A stretch of 64,000 nucleotides of DNA from Chlorogloeopsis sp. ULAP01. GTDB taxonomy: Bacteria; Cyanobacteriota; Cyanobacteriia; Cyanobacteriales; Nostocaceae. A program made the position numbers and the translations under genes. The notes under the pieces are model-generated. The model was not told where the DNA came from, did not search any database, and saw only the letters and a list, made by a program, of their open reading frames with translations. The DNA is taken from assembly GCF_030381805.1 (NCBI RefSeq), contig NZ_JAUDRH010000005.1, positions 372,001-436,000 of the forward strand, given 5' to 3'. Below, in pieces: positions 27,258-35,788 of this stretch; the first letter of the stretch is position 1, and the number at the start of each line of letters is the position of its first letter.

Positions 27258-28700
27258 TTACTTATCAACTATTTCTGATTCTAGTTCTCGCAACATCAAC
27301 TCTGGCATGAAATCCGGTACAAAAGGTTCTTCCCTATCTTTTAATACTGCTGGTGGTAAATTTTTTGGTGTTTCGGTTTGAGAGTTGGCAGCAGGTAGCC
27401 AATTGAGAAATGGTAGTGGTAAAAGTGTGCTGAGGTTAGTAACAAGCACCAAAAGCCAGAGTTTATCAAAATTGGTTTCGGTTACTCCCAACAAATGCAT
27501 TAATCCTGCTCCTAATTCGTAGGAAAGTAATCCTGCCAAGTTAGTTACTGACATCAATAGAGCAAATAATGTTGCTTCTACTCCCGATGGACAAAGCCTT
27601 GCTGCTAGTACTAGCACGGGCATATAGGCAATTTGCCCCATTACGGTGAGAATAAGACTGTCGCCTAAACTAAACCAGTGGTCGTCGATACCTAAAGCAC
27701 GGTTTGTATGAGTTACCAGTAGCAACATCGTCATGCCTAAGGCTGCTGAAAGAACAGTACTCCAACCAAAGATGACGCGAAAGGCTACGGTTTTGAGAAA
27801 ACGTTGGAAGATCCAGATACCTACTAAAGAAGCAATACTTGTTACTAGGCGCACTCGTCCTAAAAATTCTGGTTCAAAGTGCAGCTCGTTGGTGGTAAAG
27901 AAGAAAAAAGCTGATTCAGCTGTGGGTGTAGCTTGCCAGATGAAGAGAAATGCTGTGGGTAGCCAAATGGCTTTTTGAGTAACCGCTTGGCGTAGTTGCC
28001 CAAGTTGGTGCTTGATACTTTGAAAGTTGGTGTTATGACTATCGTTAAAATCTTTGCTAACAGGAGATTCAGCAATCAACCATGCTACTGCGGAGACGAT
28101 GAGGGGAAAAGAAGCAGTAATCCAAAATACGGTGCGATTGCTGAAATGCTCTAAAAGCAAACCACTAAAGTAAGCAGTGATTAAACCACCAAAGGCTGAA
28201 GCTCCCCAGCATAGAGATTGCAAGGAACCTGCTTCGGCTTGAGATTCTGCTCTTGCTCTTTCGACAACTAATGAGTCAACAATCACGTCACTGACAGCGA
28301 CAGACAAGGAACCAAGAGCGATCGCTACTGTTGCTGCCAAAGGAGTGTGAACAATTGTTGCAAGACTAATCCAAGATGTAGCCCCCAGTACACCCGATAA
28401 GACTAAGTATGGACGTCGTCTATAACCCAATATGGGTAAGCCATCAGAAATAAAACCAAACAGTGGCTTAATAATCCAAGGTAGAGCAACAATGCCGAAT
28501 AGTGCGGAGACTTGAGCCGGAGATAGCCCCAGTTCATCTTTAAGGAAAAAGCTGACGGCTAGGCGCGCCAACCCCAAAATGCCTTGGACAAAGTAAACAG
28601 TGAGAATGGCGATCAGTTCGGTAGTTGGTTCGTTACCGAAAAAAATCTTCTCCTTTACCGAGTCTTTGACCTTGGACAAACCAGAGGAAGAAATCAGCAT
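27258..28700 (-). CDS. Folate-biopterin transporter family (FBT/BT1) membrane protein
   Basis: 480 residues with about 12 membrane helices of the MFS fold. The opening ELIAILTVYFVQGILGLARL and FFLKDELGLSPAQVSALFGI and PWIIKPLFGFISDGLPILGY are the distinctive FBT signatures; RRRPYLVLSGVLG follows. Known members in cyanobacteria and plants carry folates or pterins; the substrate here is inferred. It is cotranscribed possibly with the carotenoid oxygenase, 138 bases apart. Confidence 0.9.
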   Translation of the reverse strand: MLISSSGLSKVKDSVKEKIFFGNEPTTELIAILTVYFVQGILGLARLAVSFFLKDELGLSPAQVSALFGIVALPWIIKPLFGFISDGLPILGYRRRPYLVLSGVLGATSWISLATIVHTPLAATVAIALGSLSVAVSDVIVDSLVVERARAESQAEAGSLQSLCWGASAFGGLITAYFSGLLLEHFSNRTVFWITASFPLIVSAVAWLIAESPVSKDFNDSHNTNFQSIKHQLGQLRQAVTQKAIWLPTAFLFIWQATPTAESAFFFFTTNELHFEPEFLGRVRLVTSIASLVGIWIFQRFLKTVAFRVIFGWSTVLSAALGMTMLLLVTHTNRALGIDDHWFSLGDSLILTVMGQIAYMPVLVLAARLCPSGVEATLFALLMSVTNLAGLLSYELGAGLMHLLGVTETNFDKLWLLVLVTNLSTLLPLPFLNWLPAANSQTETPKNLPPAVLKDREEPFVPDFMPELMLRELESEIVDK

Positions 28701-28855
28701 TGATAAACAAATTTTAAGTTTTATCGACTTTTATTATGATATCGATTTTCTCATGGTCAGGTATAGAGAGCGATCGCTTGTCAGAGTTTGTTTACCTTTT
28801 TTAGGCAGTCAGATGGCTGAATTCAAAGTTATGATTAGCGGGATGCCAAGGGCGC

Positions 28856-29395
28856 TCATAACTCAATTATGAAACTGTCGCGTAGATGAAAATCAGCTTT
28901 TGCACCTTTATGAGTCAATGCCCAATAACTTACCTCTCCATTTTGATGTTTAATGACAGTAGTAATTGCAACATCAAGGGCTTGCTCTGCCGAGACAATT
29001 TGATCCAAATCGAGATTTAGTGCTAGTGCAAAACCGTCAAAGTGACTGTGGACACTAAACGGAAGCGTCGTGAAAGCTGTTTCCTCTTGCATACCTTCGC
29101 GGTATCCATCGAAGCGATAGACATTCCAATGTCCGGCAGGAGAGAGATTAAATTCCCAATACTTTTGAGAATCTTTGACACTCAGGAAAAATTCAAAACA
29201 GGTGTCTTCCCAAAGTTCGTGCTTTCGTGTTGGTGTATCTGATGGTGTAGCTATTCTTACTTGTTCTAGATTACCAAGCAATGCGTAGGTAATGGTGAGT
29301 TGATTCGCATTTCGGGCAATATTACCTGCAATTTTTAAATTCAGCAGTGACTCTGTAGAGGGAAAGGGTTGGAGAGAAAATATCTGTTCGTTCAT
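28856..29395 (-). CDS. DOMON-like domain protein
   Basis: 179 residues. The pattern KHELWEDTCFEFFLSVKDSQ and YWEFNLSPAGHWNVYRFDGY is typical of the DOMON-like type-1 group, a beta-sandwich that binds heme or sugar in other members. No signal peptide is seen, so it is probably cytosolic. Its start overlaps the last codon of the upstream kinase gene by 4 bases, so the two are translated together. A carbohydrate-related role is inferred from this pairing. Confidence 0.8.
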   Translation of the reverse strand: MNEQIFSLQPFPSTESLLNLKIAGNIARNANQLTITYALLGNLEQVRIATPSDTPTRKHELWEDTCFEFFLSVKDSQKYWEFNLSPAGHWNVYRFDGYREGMQEETAFTTLPFSVHSHFDGFALALNLDLDQIVSAEQALDVAITTVIKHQNGEVSYWALTHKGAKADFHLRDSFIIEL

Positions 29396-30516
29396 TTCAA
29401 ATCTTGGATAATTTTGCGAATCGCTGTTTCTTGGGATTCGATACTCTCACTCAACTTAAATTGGACAAGCGCCCTCGCCAGGTTGTGTTCTGGGTGCTTG
29501 ACTTTAAAGTAGACATTTCCTGCTAAATAGTCAGCAAAAAATCTTAGCCCTAATTCAAAGGCGATGAGACGAATTGCATCGTACATATATAAATAGTCGT
29601 TCTCGGTAAGAAAGGCCTTTGCTACCGAGAGATAACCCTGGAGAATTTCCTTACACAATTCTGTATCAAAAGAAATGCTCTCCCACTGCTCAGTTTCTTC
29701 TCCGGCTGGATTACAGCCTGATCGCAGACAGTCACCAATATCGTAATGTACTAATCCTGGCTTAACGGTGTCGAGGTCTATAACACTAACAGCTTGCCTA
29801 GTAGCAGTATCAAACATGACATTGTTAATTTTTGGATCGCCGTGCATCAGACGTAGCGGCAGTTTACCTTGAGCTTTGGCATTTTCAAGGGTATGCGCCC
29901 AGACTTGGCGATCGCTAACAAACTGCAAGCAATAATTTACTTCCGGAGATTGCCTGGGATTAGTTTTCGCCAGAACATTCTCGTAATGCTGGAGGTAAAG
30001 CGGTGTAATGTGGAAGCCTTCGAGGGTGTCAGCGAGTTTCTCTGGAGGCAAGTCGCTGATTAAATTGTGGAACATACCCAAGGCATAGCCGATTTCTTTG
30101 GCGTATGAGCGATCGCTCATTGTATCGAAAGACTGGGAGCCTTCAATAAAGCTGATTGCCCGCCAGAAAGATCCTCTAGTATCCTTCCAGTGATCTTGAG
30201 CATCCTTGGTTAATAACACGCGCGGCACTTCCCAACGACGGCTGAGAGGGGTGCATTGTAGCCGCTTGTAAACATGCTCAGTGTAGATGCGCATATTCTG
30301 CATAATCAGCTGAGGCTGACGAAATACCTGCGTATTGATGCGTTGCAGGACAAAATGCTTTTGTTTGGAAGCATCCAGAGTTACTAGGAAAGTGTCATTG
30401 ATATTGCCACTTCCAAAAGCTTGAACGTTTGTAACCTTACCTTGAAGTGTGAATCGTTCAGCAATAGTAATAATATCGTCTTTACCTTGTGTTTTGAGAT
30501 GTTCTATCGTGTTCAT
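29392..30516 (-). CDS. Aminoglycoside-phosphotransferase-fold kinase, NahK-like
   Basis: 374 residues of the APH/choline-kinase fold. Clear motifs: GSGNINDTFLVTLD near the start, VLQRINTQVFRQP, LMHGDPKINNVMFDTATRQA for the catalytic loop (Asp after HG), and VIDLDTVKPGLVHYDIGDCL for the metal site. These fit N-acetylhexosamine 1-kinase relatives, which phosphorylate amino sugars at C1; the substrate is not proven. It overlaps the DOMON-like gene. Confidence 0.85.
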   Translation of the reverse strand: MNTIEHLKTQGKDDIITIAERFTLQGKVTNVQAFGSGNINDTFLVTLDASKQKHFVLQRINTQVFRQPQLIMQNMRIYTEHVYKRLQCTPLSRRWEVPRVLLTKDAQDHWKDTRGSFWRAISFIEGSQSFDTMSDRSYAKEIGYALGMFHNLISDLPPEKLADTLEGFHITPLYLQHYENVLAKTNPRQSPEVNYCLQFVSDRQVWAHTLENAKAQGKLPLRLMHGDPKINNVMFDTATRQAVSVIDLDTVKPGLVHYDIGDCLRSGCNPAGEETEQWESISFDTELCKEILQGYLSVAKAFLTENDYLYMYDAIRLIAFELGLRFFADYLAGNVYFKVKHPEHNLARALVQFKLSESIESQETAIRKIIQDLK

Positions 30517-30660
30517 GTTCAGTTTGCACTACTCCCCACGTTCTTGCACAAAGGCAATTGGAGACATAGTAGCGCAAGTATTGCATTTGGTTTGTATAAA
30601 AAAGGTGAAAGTGCAAATATCTTAACGCGTATTTAACGTTAAATATTATCTTGACATTAC

Positions 30661-30677
30661 ACTCTCATTTTGAGAGT
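30661..30677. promoter_or_regulatory. Inverted repeat operator candidate of higBA
   Basis: ACTCTCA-TTT-TGAGAGT, a perfect 7-bp inverted repeat, lies 57 bases before the higB start, just after TTGACA at 30651-30656. Autoregulation by the HigA antitoxin is the natural reading. Confidence 0.5.
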
Positions 30678-30733
30678 CTGATTATAGTTGAATTTTTATT
30701 AATTAACAAAATATGATGAAAATATAAAAATAA

Positions 30734-31012
30734 ATGCATCTAATTTCAATTCGCAATCTTCGTGCTGATGCTGCCCAGTATTCTGATGTTAAAAAGCAAA
30801 TTGATGAATGGTATGCGACCGTAAAGAAGGCTGAATGGCAGAGCTTAGAGGATGTTCGTAGAATTTACCGAGATGCTGAAGCGGTTGGGAATTTTACCGT
30901 TTTCAATATTAAAGGTCATGACTACCGTTTAATTGTCGGTATTGACTATGAAAACCAAGTAGTTTACTACAAATATTTTCTAACATATGCTGAATACGAT
31001 AAAGAAAAATGA
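30734..31012 (+). CDS. higB: HigB-type mRNA interferase toxin
   Basis: 92 residues. The sequence FTVFNIKGHDYRLIVGIDYE and VVYYKYFLTYAEYDKE is the HigB_toxin family pattern (RelE-like fold with terminal YAEYDK). Such toxins cleave mRNA on the ribosome. It overlaps the antitoxin gene by ATGA, toxin first, the HigBA order. Only a weak SD is visible before the ATG. Confidence 0.92.
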   Translation: MHLISIRNLRADAAQYSDVKKQIDEWYATVKKAEWQSLEDVRRIYRDAEAVGNFTVFNIKGHDYRLIVGIDYENQVVYYKYFLTYAEYDKEK

Positions 31013-31407
31013 CCCTTATTTTTGACAAAAATATTTATCGCAATCTATTGGCTGAAGTAGTTCCTGCTGCCATAGAAACAGAAGAAGAGTATGATCGTGT
31101 CTTGAAAGTGGTAGAACAGTTAACTTTTAAGAAGAATCGCACAACTGAGGAGCAAGCTTTACATAAGTTACTAGTGATATTAATAGAAGCTTATGAAACA
31201 CAGAACTATCCGATGGATCAATCTGCGCCTCACGAAATTCTCCAACATATTATGGAAGCTAGTGGAACCCGTCAAGCAGATTTAGTAGGTATTATCGGTT
31301 CGAGTGGCGTAGTTTCTGAAGTTGTGAATGGCAAGCGTTCGATTAGTAAGGCACAAGCTAAAGCACTTGGGGAATATTTCAAGGTATCGCCTAGTTTGTT
31401 TATTTAG
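31009..31407 (+). CDS. higA: HigA-type antitoxin with XRE DNA-binding domain
   Basis: 132 residues. The N-terminal half is helical and charged (EEEYDRVLKVVEQLTFKKNR), and the C-terminal half is an XRE helix-turn-helix: ILQHIMEASGTRQADLVGII and VVSEVVNGKRSISKAQAKAL. It neutralises HigB and probably represses the operon via the inverted repeat at 30661-30677. Confidence 0.92.
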   Translation: MTLIFDKNIYRNLLAEVVPAAIETEEEYDRVLKVVEQLTFKKNRTTEEQALHKLLVILIEAYETQNYPMDQSAPHEILQHIMEASGTRQADLVGIIGSSGVVSEVVNGKRSISKAQAKALGEYFKVSPSLFI

Positions 31408-31426
31408 TCTTTTTGTATATTTTTTT

Positions 31427-31524
31427 CTTTCCCAGACTGGAGTCTGGGAAAGCATTGATTGAAGCTCAGCCTCATAATTGGAGGCGGAGCCTCCCAGTTT
31501 CCATCACTATGCAGAGCATAGTAA
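31427..31524. repeat. Hairpin cluster downstream of higA and ispH
   Basis: A perfect 12-bp inverted repeat (CTTTCCCAGACT and AGTCTGGGAAAG, two-base gap) is followed by GAGGC-GGA-GCCTC and by another small stem near TATGCAGAGCATA. These are dispersed spacer hairpins of the kind common in filamentous cyanobacteria. They sit between convergent genes and may stop transcription from both sides, but no U-tract follows the main stem on the plus strand. Confidence 0.6.
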
Positions 31525-31551
31525 TAAGAGAAAATTAGGGATGAGATGTTT

Positions 31552-32760
31552 CTAAACCACAGCCGCAGTTGTTTTTACCTCAAAAATCTTTTCAATTACA
31601 TCTTCTACTACCTTATCTGGTGTGGAAGCTCCAGAAGTTAATCCGATGACAATTTCTCCATCTGGTAACCAGTTTTCTGTGATTTCTAAATTACCGTTTA
31701 ATAATCTGTGTTCGATCCGATTTCCAGACAAAATTCTCGCTACACTATCTATGTGATAGGAGGGAATTTTACGTTCTACAGCAATTTGTTGTAACTGTGT
31801 AGTATTAGAAGAATTAAATCCACCAATTACTATCATCAAATCTAACTGCTTTTCTACTAACCCTAACATCGCATCTTGTCGTTCTTGTGTAGCGTCACAG
31901 ATAGTATTGAAGCTTTGAAAATGTTCATTTAAATTTGCTGGGCCATACTTTTGCATCATGGTACGCTCAAATAGTTTACCAATCTGCTCAGTTTCACTTT
32001 TGAGCATTGTAGTTTGATTAGCAATCCCAACTCTTTCTAAGTCCTGATCAGGGTCGAATCCTGGTGAACAAGCTTTACTAAATTTAGCTATAAATTCTTC
32101 TCTGTTTCCTCCATTTAAAATGTAATTAGTAACGTATTCTGCTTCCTGCAAGTTTAAAACAATTAGATATTTGCCAGCGAAAGAACTTGTGGCAATTGTT
32201 TCTTCGTGCTTGTATTTGCCATGAATAATGGAAGTGTATTCATGCTTTTTATGTTTTTCAACGGTATTCCAAACTTTTGATACCCAAGGACAAGTCGTAT
32301 CAACAATTTTGCAGCCTTTATCGTGAAGTATCTGCATTTCTTCAACACTAGCCCCAAAGGCGGGCAAGATCACAACATCGCCAGATTCAACTACAGAAAA
32401 GTCTTTTTTCCCTGCTGTAACGGGAATAAATCCGACTTCCATCTCCAGCATTCGTTGATTAACAGAGGGGTTATGAATAATCTCATTAGTAATCCAGATG
32501 CGTTCTGTAGGGAAATGTTTGCGAGTTTCATATGCCATTGCGACAGCACGTTCCACACCCCAGCAAAAGCCAAATGCTTCCGCTAGCACAATAGTGATAT
32601 TTCCACGGGTTAGTGTGTAATTATTTTCTCTTAGCTGCTGAATTAACTTGCTTTCATATTCGGACTGTAATTGGGTGGCGACTTCTGCTTGGTGACCAAA
32701 CCCTTTACGATGATAGTGTTCTGAATGCTGAAGTGAACGTTTAAAAGCTTTAGTATCCAT
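31552..32760 (-). CDS. ispH: 4-hydroxy-3-methylbut-2-enyl diphosphate reductase
   Basis: 402 residues. Last enzyme of the MEP pathway, using a 4Fe-4S cluster to make IPP and DMAPP. The cluster Cys are in EAFGFCWGVERAVAMAYETR, DTTCPWVSKVWN and FNTICDATQERQD. The long N-terminal region before the first motif is typical of the cyanobacterial and plastid form. Ferredoxin probably supplies electrons. ispD and ispG are elsewhere in the window. Confidence 0.97.
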   Translation of the reverse strand: MDTKAFKRSLQHSEHYHRKGFGHQAEVATQLQSEYESKLIQQLRENNYTLTRGNITIVLAEAFGFCWGVERAVAMAYETRKHFPTERIWITNEIIHNPSVNQRMLEMEVGFIPVTAGKKDFSVVESGDVVILPAFGASVEEMQILHDKGCKIVDTTCPWVSKVWNTVEKHKKHEYTSIIHGKYKHEETIATSSFAGKYLIVLNLQEAEYVTNYILNGGNREEFIAKFSKACSPGFDPDQDLERVGIANQTTMLKSETEQIGKLFERTMMQKYGPANLNEHFQSFNTICDATQERQDAMLGLVEKQLDLMIVIGGFNSSNTTQLQQIAVERKIPSYHIDSVARILSGNRIEHRLLNGNLEITENWLPDGEIVIGLTSGASTPDKVVEDVIEKIFEVKTTAAVV

Positions 32761-32964
32761 TGGTTTTTGTCACAATTTCGTCAATTTCATTTTCTCGCGC
32801 CATGACGCAATTGTGGTGGGGAGATGAGGAATTCAAAATCTCCACTACAGCTAAATGAGTATAAGCTAACTTTCCTCCCCAATGATATTTACAGGCATAG
32901 GAACAATCGGGAGAAATTAATAAATTAAAATAAAGCAAAGCAAAAATTTTTAAATTGGCGATCG

Positions 32965-33786
32965 CTAGTCTTGCAATTTCATCTGGCTGTACAGCTGTAA
33001 GGCAGTTCTCCAGACTAAATAGCCTTGAGGACTTAGATGTAAGCCGTCGGTGGAGAGTTCAAGTCGAAGGTTACCTTGTTTGTTAACAAATAAGGAATAT
33101 AAGTCTAAATATTTGACGCCTTCTTGTTTAGCTATAGTCTGGAGCTGCTGATTCAACTCCTGAATACGGCTATTGGGAATGGCGAGTAGTTTTTCTCTTC
33201 CTTCCCAGGTAGCTTGCTCTGCTCCATGCGGTAATATCGATTGAATGACAATGTGCGTTTTGGAATGTACCTTGTGTAGATAACGCACGATCTGCCGATG
33301 ATTCTCCAAAATTATCTCATCGCTGATGCCTCGAATCAGGTCATTGATGCCAATCATCACAAAAATTGTTTTTGGCCGTGTTTGATCCAATAACTCTAAT
33401 CTTTTTAATAATCCAGCACTGGTTTCTCCAGAGATTCCCTGATTTAACCAATTTGTGTCTTCTGGTAATAACTCAGGTGGAAACCACAAACTTAAAGAAT
33501 CTCCAGCCAGTATCGTTAAAGGCTGAGGATACTTTTGGGCAGCTACTTGGGCTTCTTGCTTAAGAATGTCTACCCACTGCTGATAATTAAGTTTGTGACG
33601 AGGGCCTAACTGTAATGTCGAGTGTGCTAAACTTTCAGGCTGTAGGTGATTTGGTGATATTGTCCCAAAAAAAGCAGTTACTACTTGCTGACGCCAAATT
33701 AGCAGGATCAGCGCTAGCAAAAGGATGCCGTTAGTTAGCAGCAATAAAATTGCCCAGATAGGAAAGGTTTTTGCAGAAGTGGACAC
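32965..33786 (-). CDS. SGNH/GDSL hydrolase, membrane-anchored
   Basis: 273 residues. An N-terminal hydrophobic helix (AILLLLTNGILLLALILLIW) anchors it; the catalytic domain then shows LAGDSLSLWFP (block I Ser), GISGETSAGLL (block II Gly), MIGINDLIRG (block III Asn) and STDGLHLSPQGY (block V Asp-His). All four blocks of an active lipase/esterase-like enzyme are present. The substrate is unknown; cell-wall or exopolysaccharide acetyl groups are common targets of relatives. Confidence 0.9.
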   Translation of the reverse strand: MSTSAKTFPIWAILLLLTNGILLLALILLIWRQQVVTAFFGTISPNHLQPESLAHSTLQLGPRHKLNYQQWVDILKQEAQVAAQKYPQPLTILAGDSLSLWFPPELLPEDTNWLNQGISGETSAGLLKRLELLDQTRPKTIFVMIGINDLIRGISDEIILENHRQIVRYLHKVHSKTHIVIQSILPHGAEQATWEGREKLLAIPNSRIQELNQQLQTIAKQEGVKYLDLYSLFVNKQGNLRLELSTDGLHLSPQGYLVWRTALQLYSQMKLQD

Positions 33787-33854
33787 GAGTACGAGTAGCG
33801 ATATATATCAAAACTTTAGTATAAAATTTTATACCGCTATGTTGAGAAATCCCA

Positions 33855-35261
33855 CTATTTATTGCTAATACTAATGCGATCGCCAAATTCTTCGTTGTAA
33901 CCTTCTTCACCGTGTTCGTTGATGTCCATGCCTTGTACTTCTGCTTGCTCCTTAACACGTAAACCAACTGTGGCATCAATAATTTTAAGAATGATGAAGG
34001 TGCCAACACCCGCAACTACATAGGCAACGGCAATAGCTGCTAGTTCTACTGGCAATTCATGCCAATTACCTCTTAATAAACCATCTTTCCCTGCACTGTT
34101 GACTGCGGTGGTAGCAAAAATTGCTGTCAAAATTGCACCAACTGTACCACCAACGCCATGTAGGGGATAGGTATCTAATGCATCATCAATTTGGATCTTG
34201 TGCTTGAAACTAACTGCATAAAAACAAATAAATGCAGTAATACTGCCAATTAAAATTGCTGCTAGTGGCGTTACGAATCCGGCTGATGGAGTAATACCAA
34301 CTAAACCAGCTACTGCTCCTGTGGCTGCACCTACAGCAGTTGGCTTACCGCGCAAAACTTTTTCCAGAATTAACCAGGTTAATGCTGCTGCTGCTGCACT
34401 GGTGTTTGTAGTTACAAAAGCTATGGTTGCTAAACCACCAGAAGCAAGAGCACTACCAGCGTTAAAACCAAACCAACCAAACCACAACAAACCAGCACCT
34501 AATAAAATAAAGGGAACGTTGTGAGGAGGGCTAAGGCGATCGGGATAGGTTTTTCTAGGCCCTAAAATTATCGCTGCAACTAAAGCAGAAACTCCAGAAC
34601 TAATGTGAACTACTGTACCACCGGCAAAGTCGAGTGCGCCGATGCCACCATATAAGCCTAAAAATCCGCCTTTTGCCCATACCATATGAGCCAGGGGAGT
34701 GTAAATAAATGTAGACCAAAGCAGTACAAATAAAGTGTAAGCAGTAAAGCTAATCCGTTCGGCGATCGCCCCAGAAATTAGAGCCGGAGTGATAATGGCA
34801 AACATAGCTTGGAAAATCATGAATGCCTGGTGTGGAATCGTTGGTGCATAGGAAACAACATCAACAGGATTTGATCCTTTGAGATAATCTGTTAGTTCTG
34901 TACCAACACCGTTCAACCCAAGCCACTGCAATCCACCGATGAAGGGGTTTCCGGGTGCAAATGCAAGGCTATAACCCCACACAATCCACGTCACTCCCAC
35001 TATCGCCATCACTACAAAGCTCATCATCAAAGTGTTGAGTACGTTACGAGAACGCACAAATCCACCATAGAAGAAGGCGAGTGCGGGAGTCATTAGCAAT
35101 ACTAGAGCAGATGAAATCAACATGAATGCTGTATCTGCAGCAGTTTGAGCATTAGAAATTGCTGCATTGACATCAACGGGTGCAGCTAAAGCATCGCCTC
35201 TCAAAAGTCCGCCCACAATTAGTAGAGTCGCTGCCCCAATGAACACAACTTTTTTCAACAC
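33855..35261 (-). CDS. Ammonium transporter (Amt)
   Basis: 468 residues. A signal-like N-terminus is followed by 11 membrane helices. Amt marks include ALAFFYGGFVRSRNVLNTLM, MVWAKGGFLGLYGGIGALDF, GGTVVHISSGVSALVAAIIL (pore His), and LGAGLLWFGWFGFNAGSALA; the second pore His lies in DTYPLHGVGGTVGAIL. The C-terminal tail (VKEQAEVQGMDINEHGEEGY) is the regulatory helix. It is the downstream member of a tandem pair with 35789-37390, but separated by 527 bases and a terminator. A GTAN8TAC box is at 35343-35356. Confidence 0.95.
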   Translation of the reverse strand: MLKKVVFIGAATLLIVGGLLRGDALAAPVDVNAAISNAQTAADTAFMLISSALVLLMTPALAFFYGGFVRSRNVLNTLMMSFVVMAIVGVTWIVWGYSLAFAPGNPFIGGLQWLGLNGVGTELTDYLKGSNPVDVVSYAPTIPHQAFMIFQAMFAIITPALISGAIAERISFTAYTLFVLLWSTFIYTPLAHMVWAKGGFLGLYGGIGALDFAGGTVVHISSGVSALVAAIILGPRKTYPDRLSPPHNVPFILLGAGLLWFGWFGFNAGSALASGGLATIAFVTTNTSAAAAALTWLILEKVLRGKPTAVGAATGAVAGLVGITPSAGFVTPLAAILIGSITAFICFYAVSFKHKIQIDDALDTYPLHGVGGTVGAILTAIFATTAVNSAGKDGLLRGNWHELPVELAAIAVAYVVAGVGTFIILKIIDATVGLRVKEQAEVQGMDINEHGEEGYNEEFGDRISISNK

Positions 35262-35342
35262 TTCCTTTGATTCCTCTGCGCCATCGTTATCAATTTATAT
35301 AGCTATATAGCTTTATTTGAGTGATTTTATACACCTTTTTCT

Positions 35343-35356
35343 GTATTCAGAACTAC
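35343..35356 (-). promoter_or_regulatory. Candidate NtcA box of the downstream amt gene
   Basis: GTATTCAGAACTAC matches GTAN8TAC, 82 bases before the amt start. No TAN3T element at the usual 20-24 bases was found (closest TAAAAT at 13), so the assignment rests on the box and the gene's function. Confidence 0.4.
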
Positions 35357-35703
35357 TTAAATTTAGTAGGATTTAAAACATTTATAAAAATATACTCCTC
35401 AAGGAGTTGTTGAAAATTAGATTCTGATGATTTTATGCAATTTTTGCATGATTTAGTTGTATTAATAGCATTGTTTCAAGAAATGATATTTTTTATCATT
35501 GCGTATATTTGATTGTATAAATATAAACAAATATAATAAACTAAAAAAGTCAATATTTGATTATTATTAGTCAGTTCACCCGAATATTACTGCTTACAAG
35601 AGAAATATATAATACTAACTTGCTTGTTCAAACCCTTTTTGTATAGTCTAAGGTTCCAGTATCTAGATAAAAAGGGTATTAATTTTGGATTAGATAATCT
35701 TTC

Positions 35704-35743
35704 AAAAAAACACCCCCTGCATGAACAGCAAAATTCCAGGGGG
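35704..35743 (-). terminator. Rho-independent terminator of the upstream amt gene
   Basis: On the minus strand, CCCCCTG pairs with CAGGGGG around a 17-base loop, followed by TGTTTTTTT. It lies 46 bases after the stop of the amt gene at 35789-37390. Confidence 0.85.
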
Positions 35744-35788
35744 CTAAATATTCATCAGTACTACAACTACAACTGAACTAATCAAAAA

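Larger units (their letters stand above)
35262..35788. other. Spacer between the two amt genes
   Basis: No gene seen. It holds a GTAN8TAC candidate NtcA box and a rho-independent terminator. The rest is very AT-rich without recognisable structure. Confidence 0.5.

Noticed and set aside
28600..28872. 90-codon plus-strand frame near the FBT transporter start
   Set aside because: Mostly antisense to the transporter gene; continuation lies in spacer; no domain.
32750..32938. 62-codon frame just upstream of ispH
   Set aside because: It overlaps the ispH start region and has no recognisable protein; probably leader sequence.
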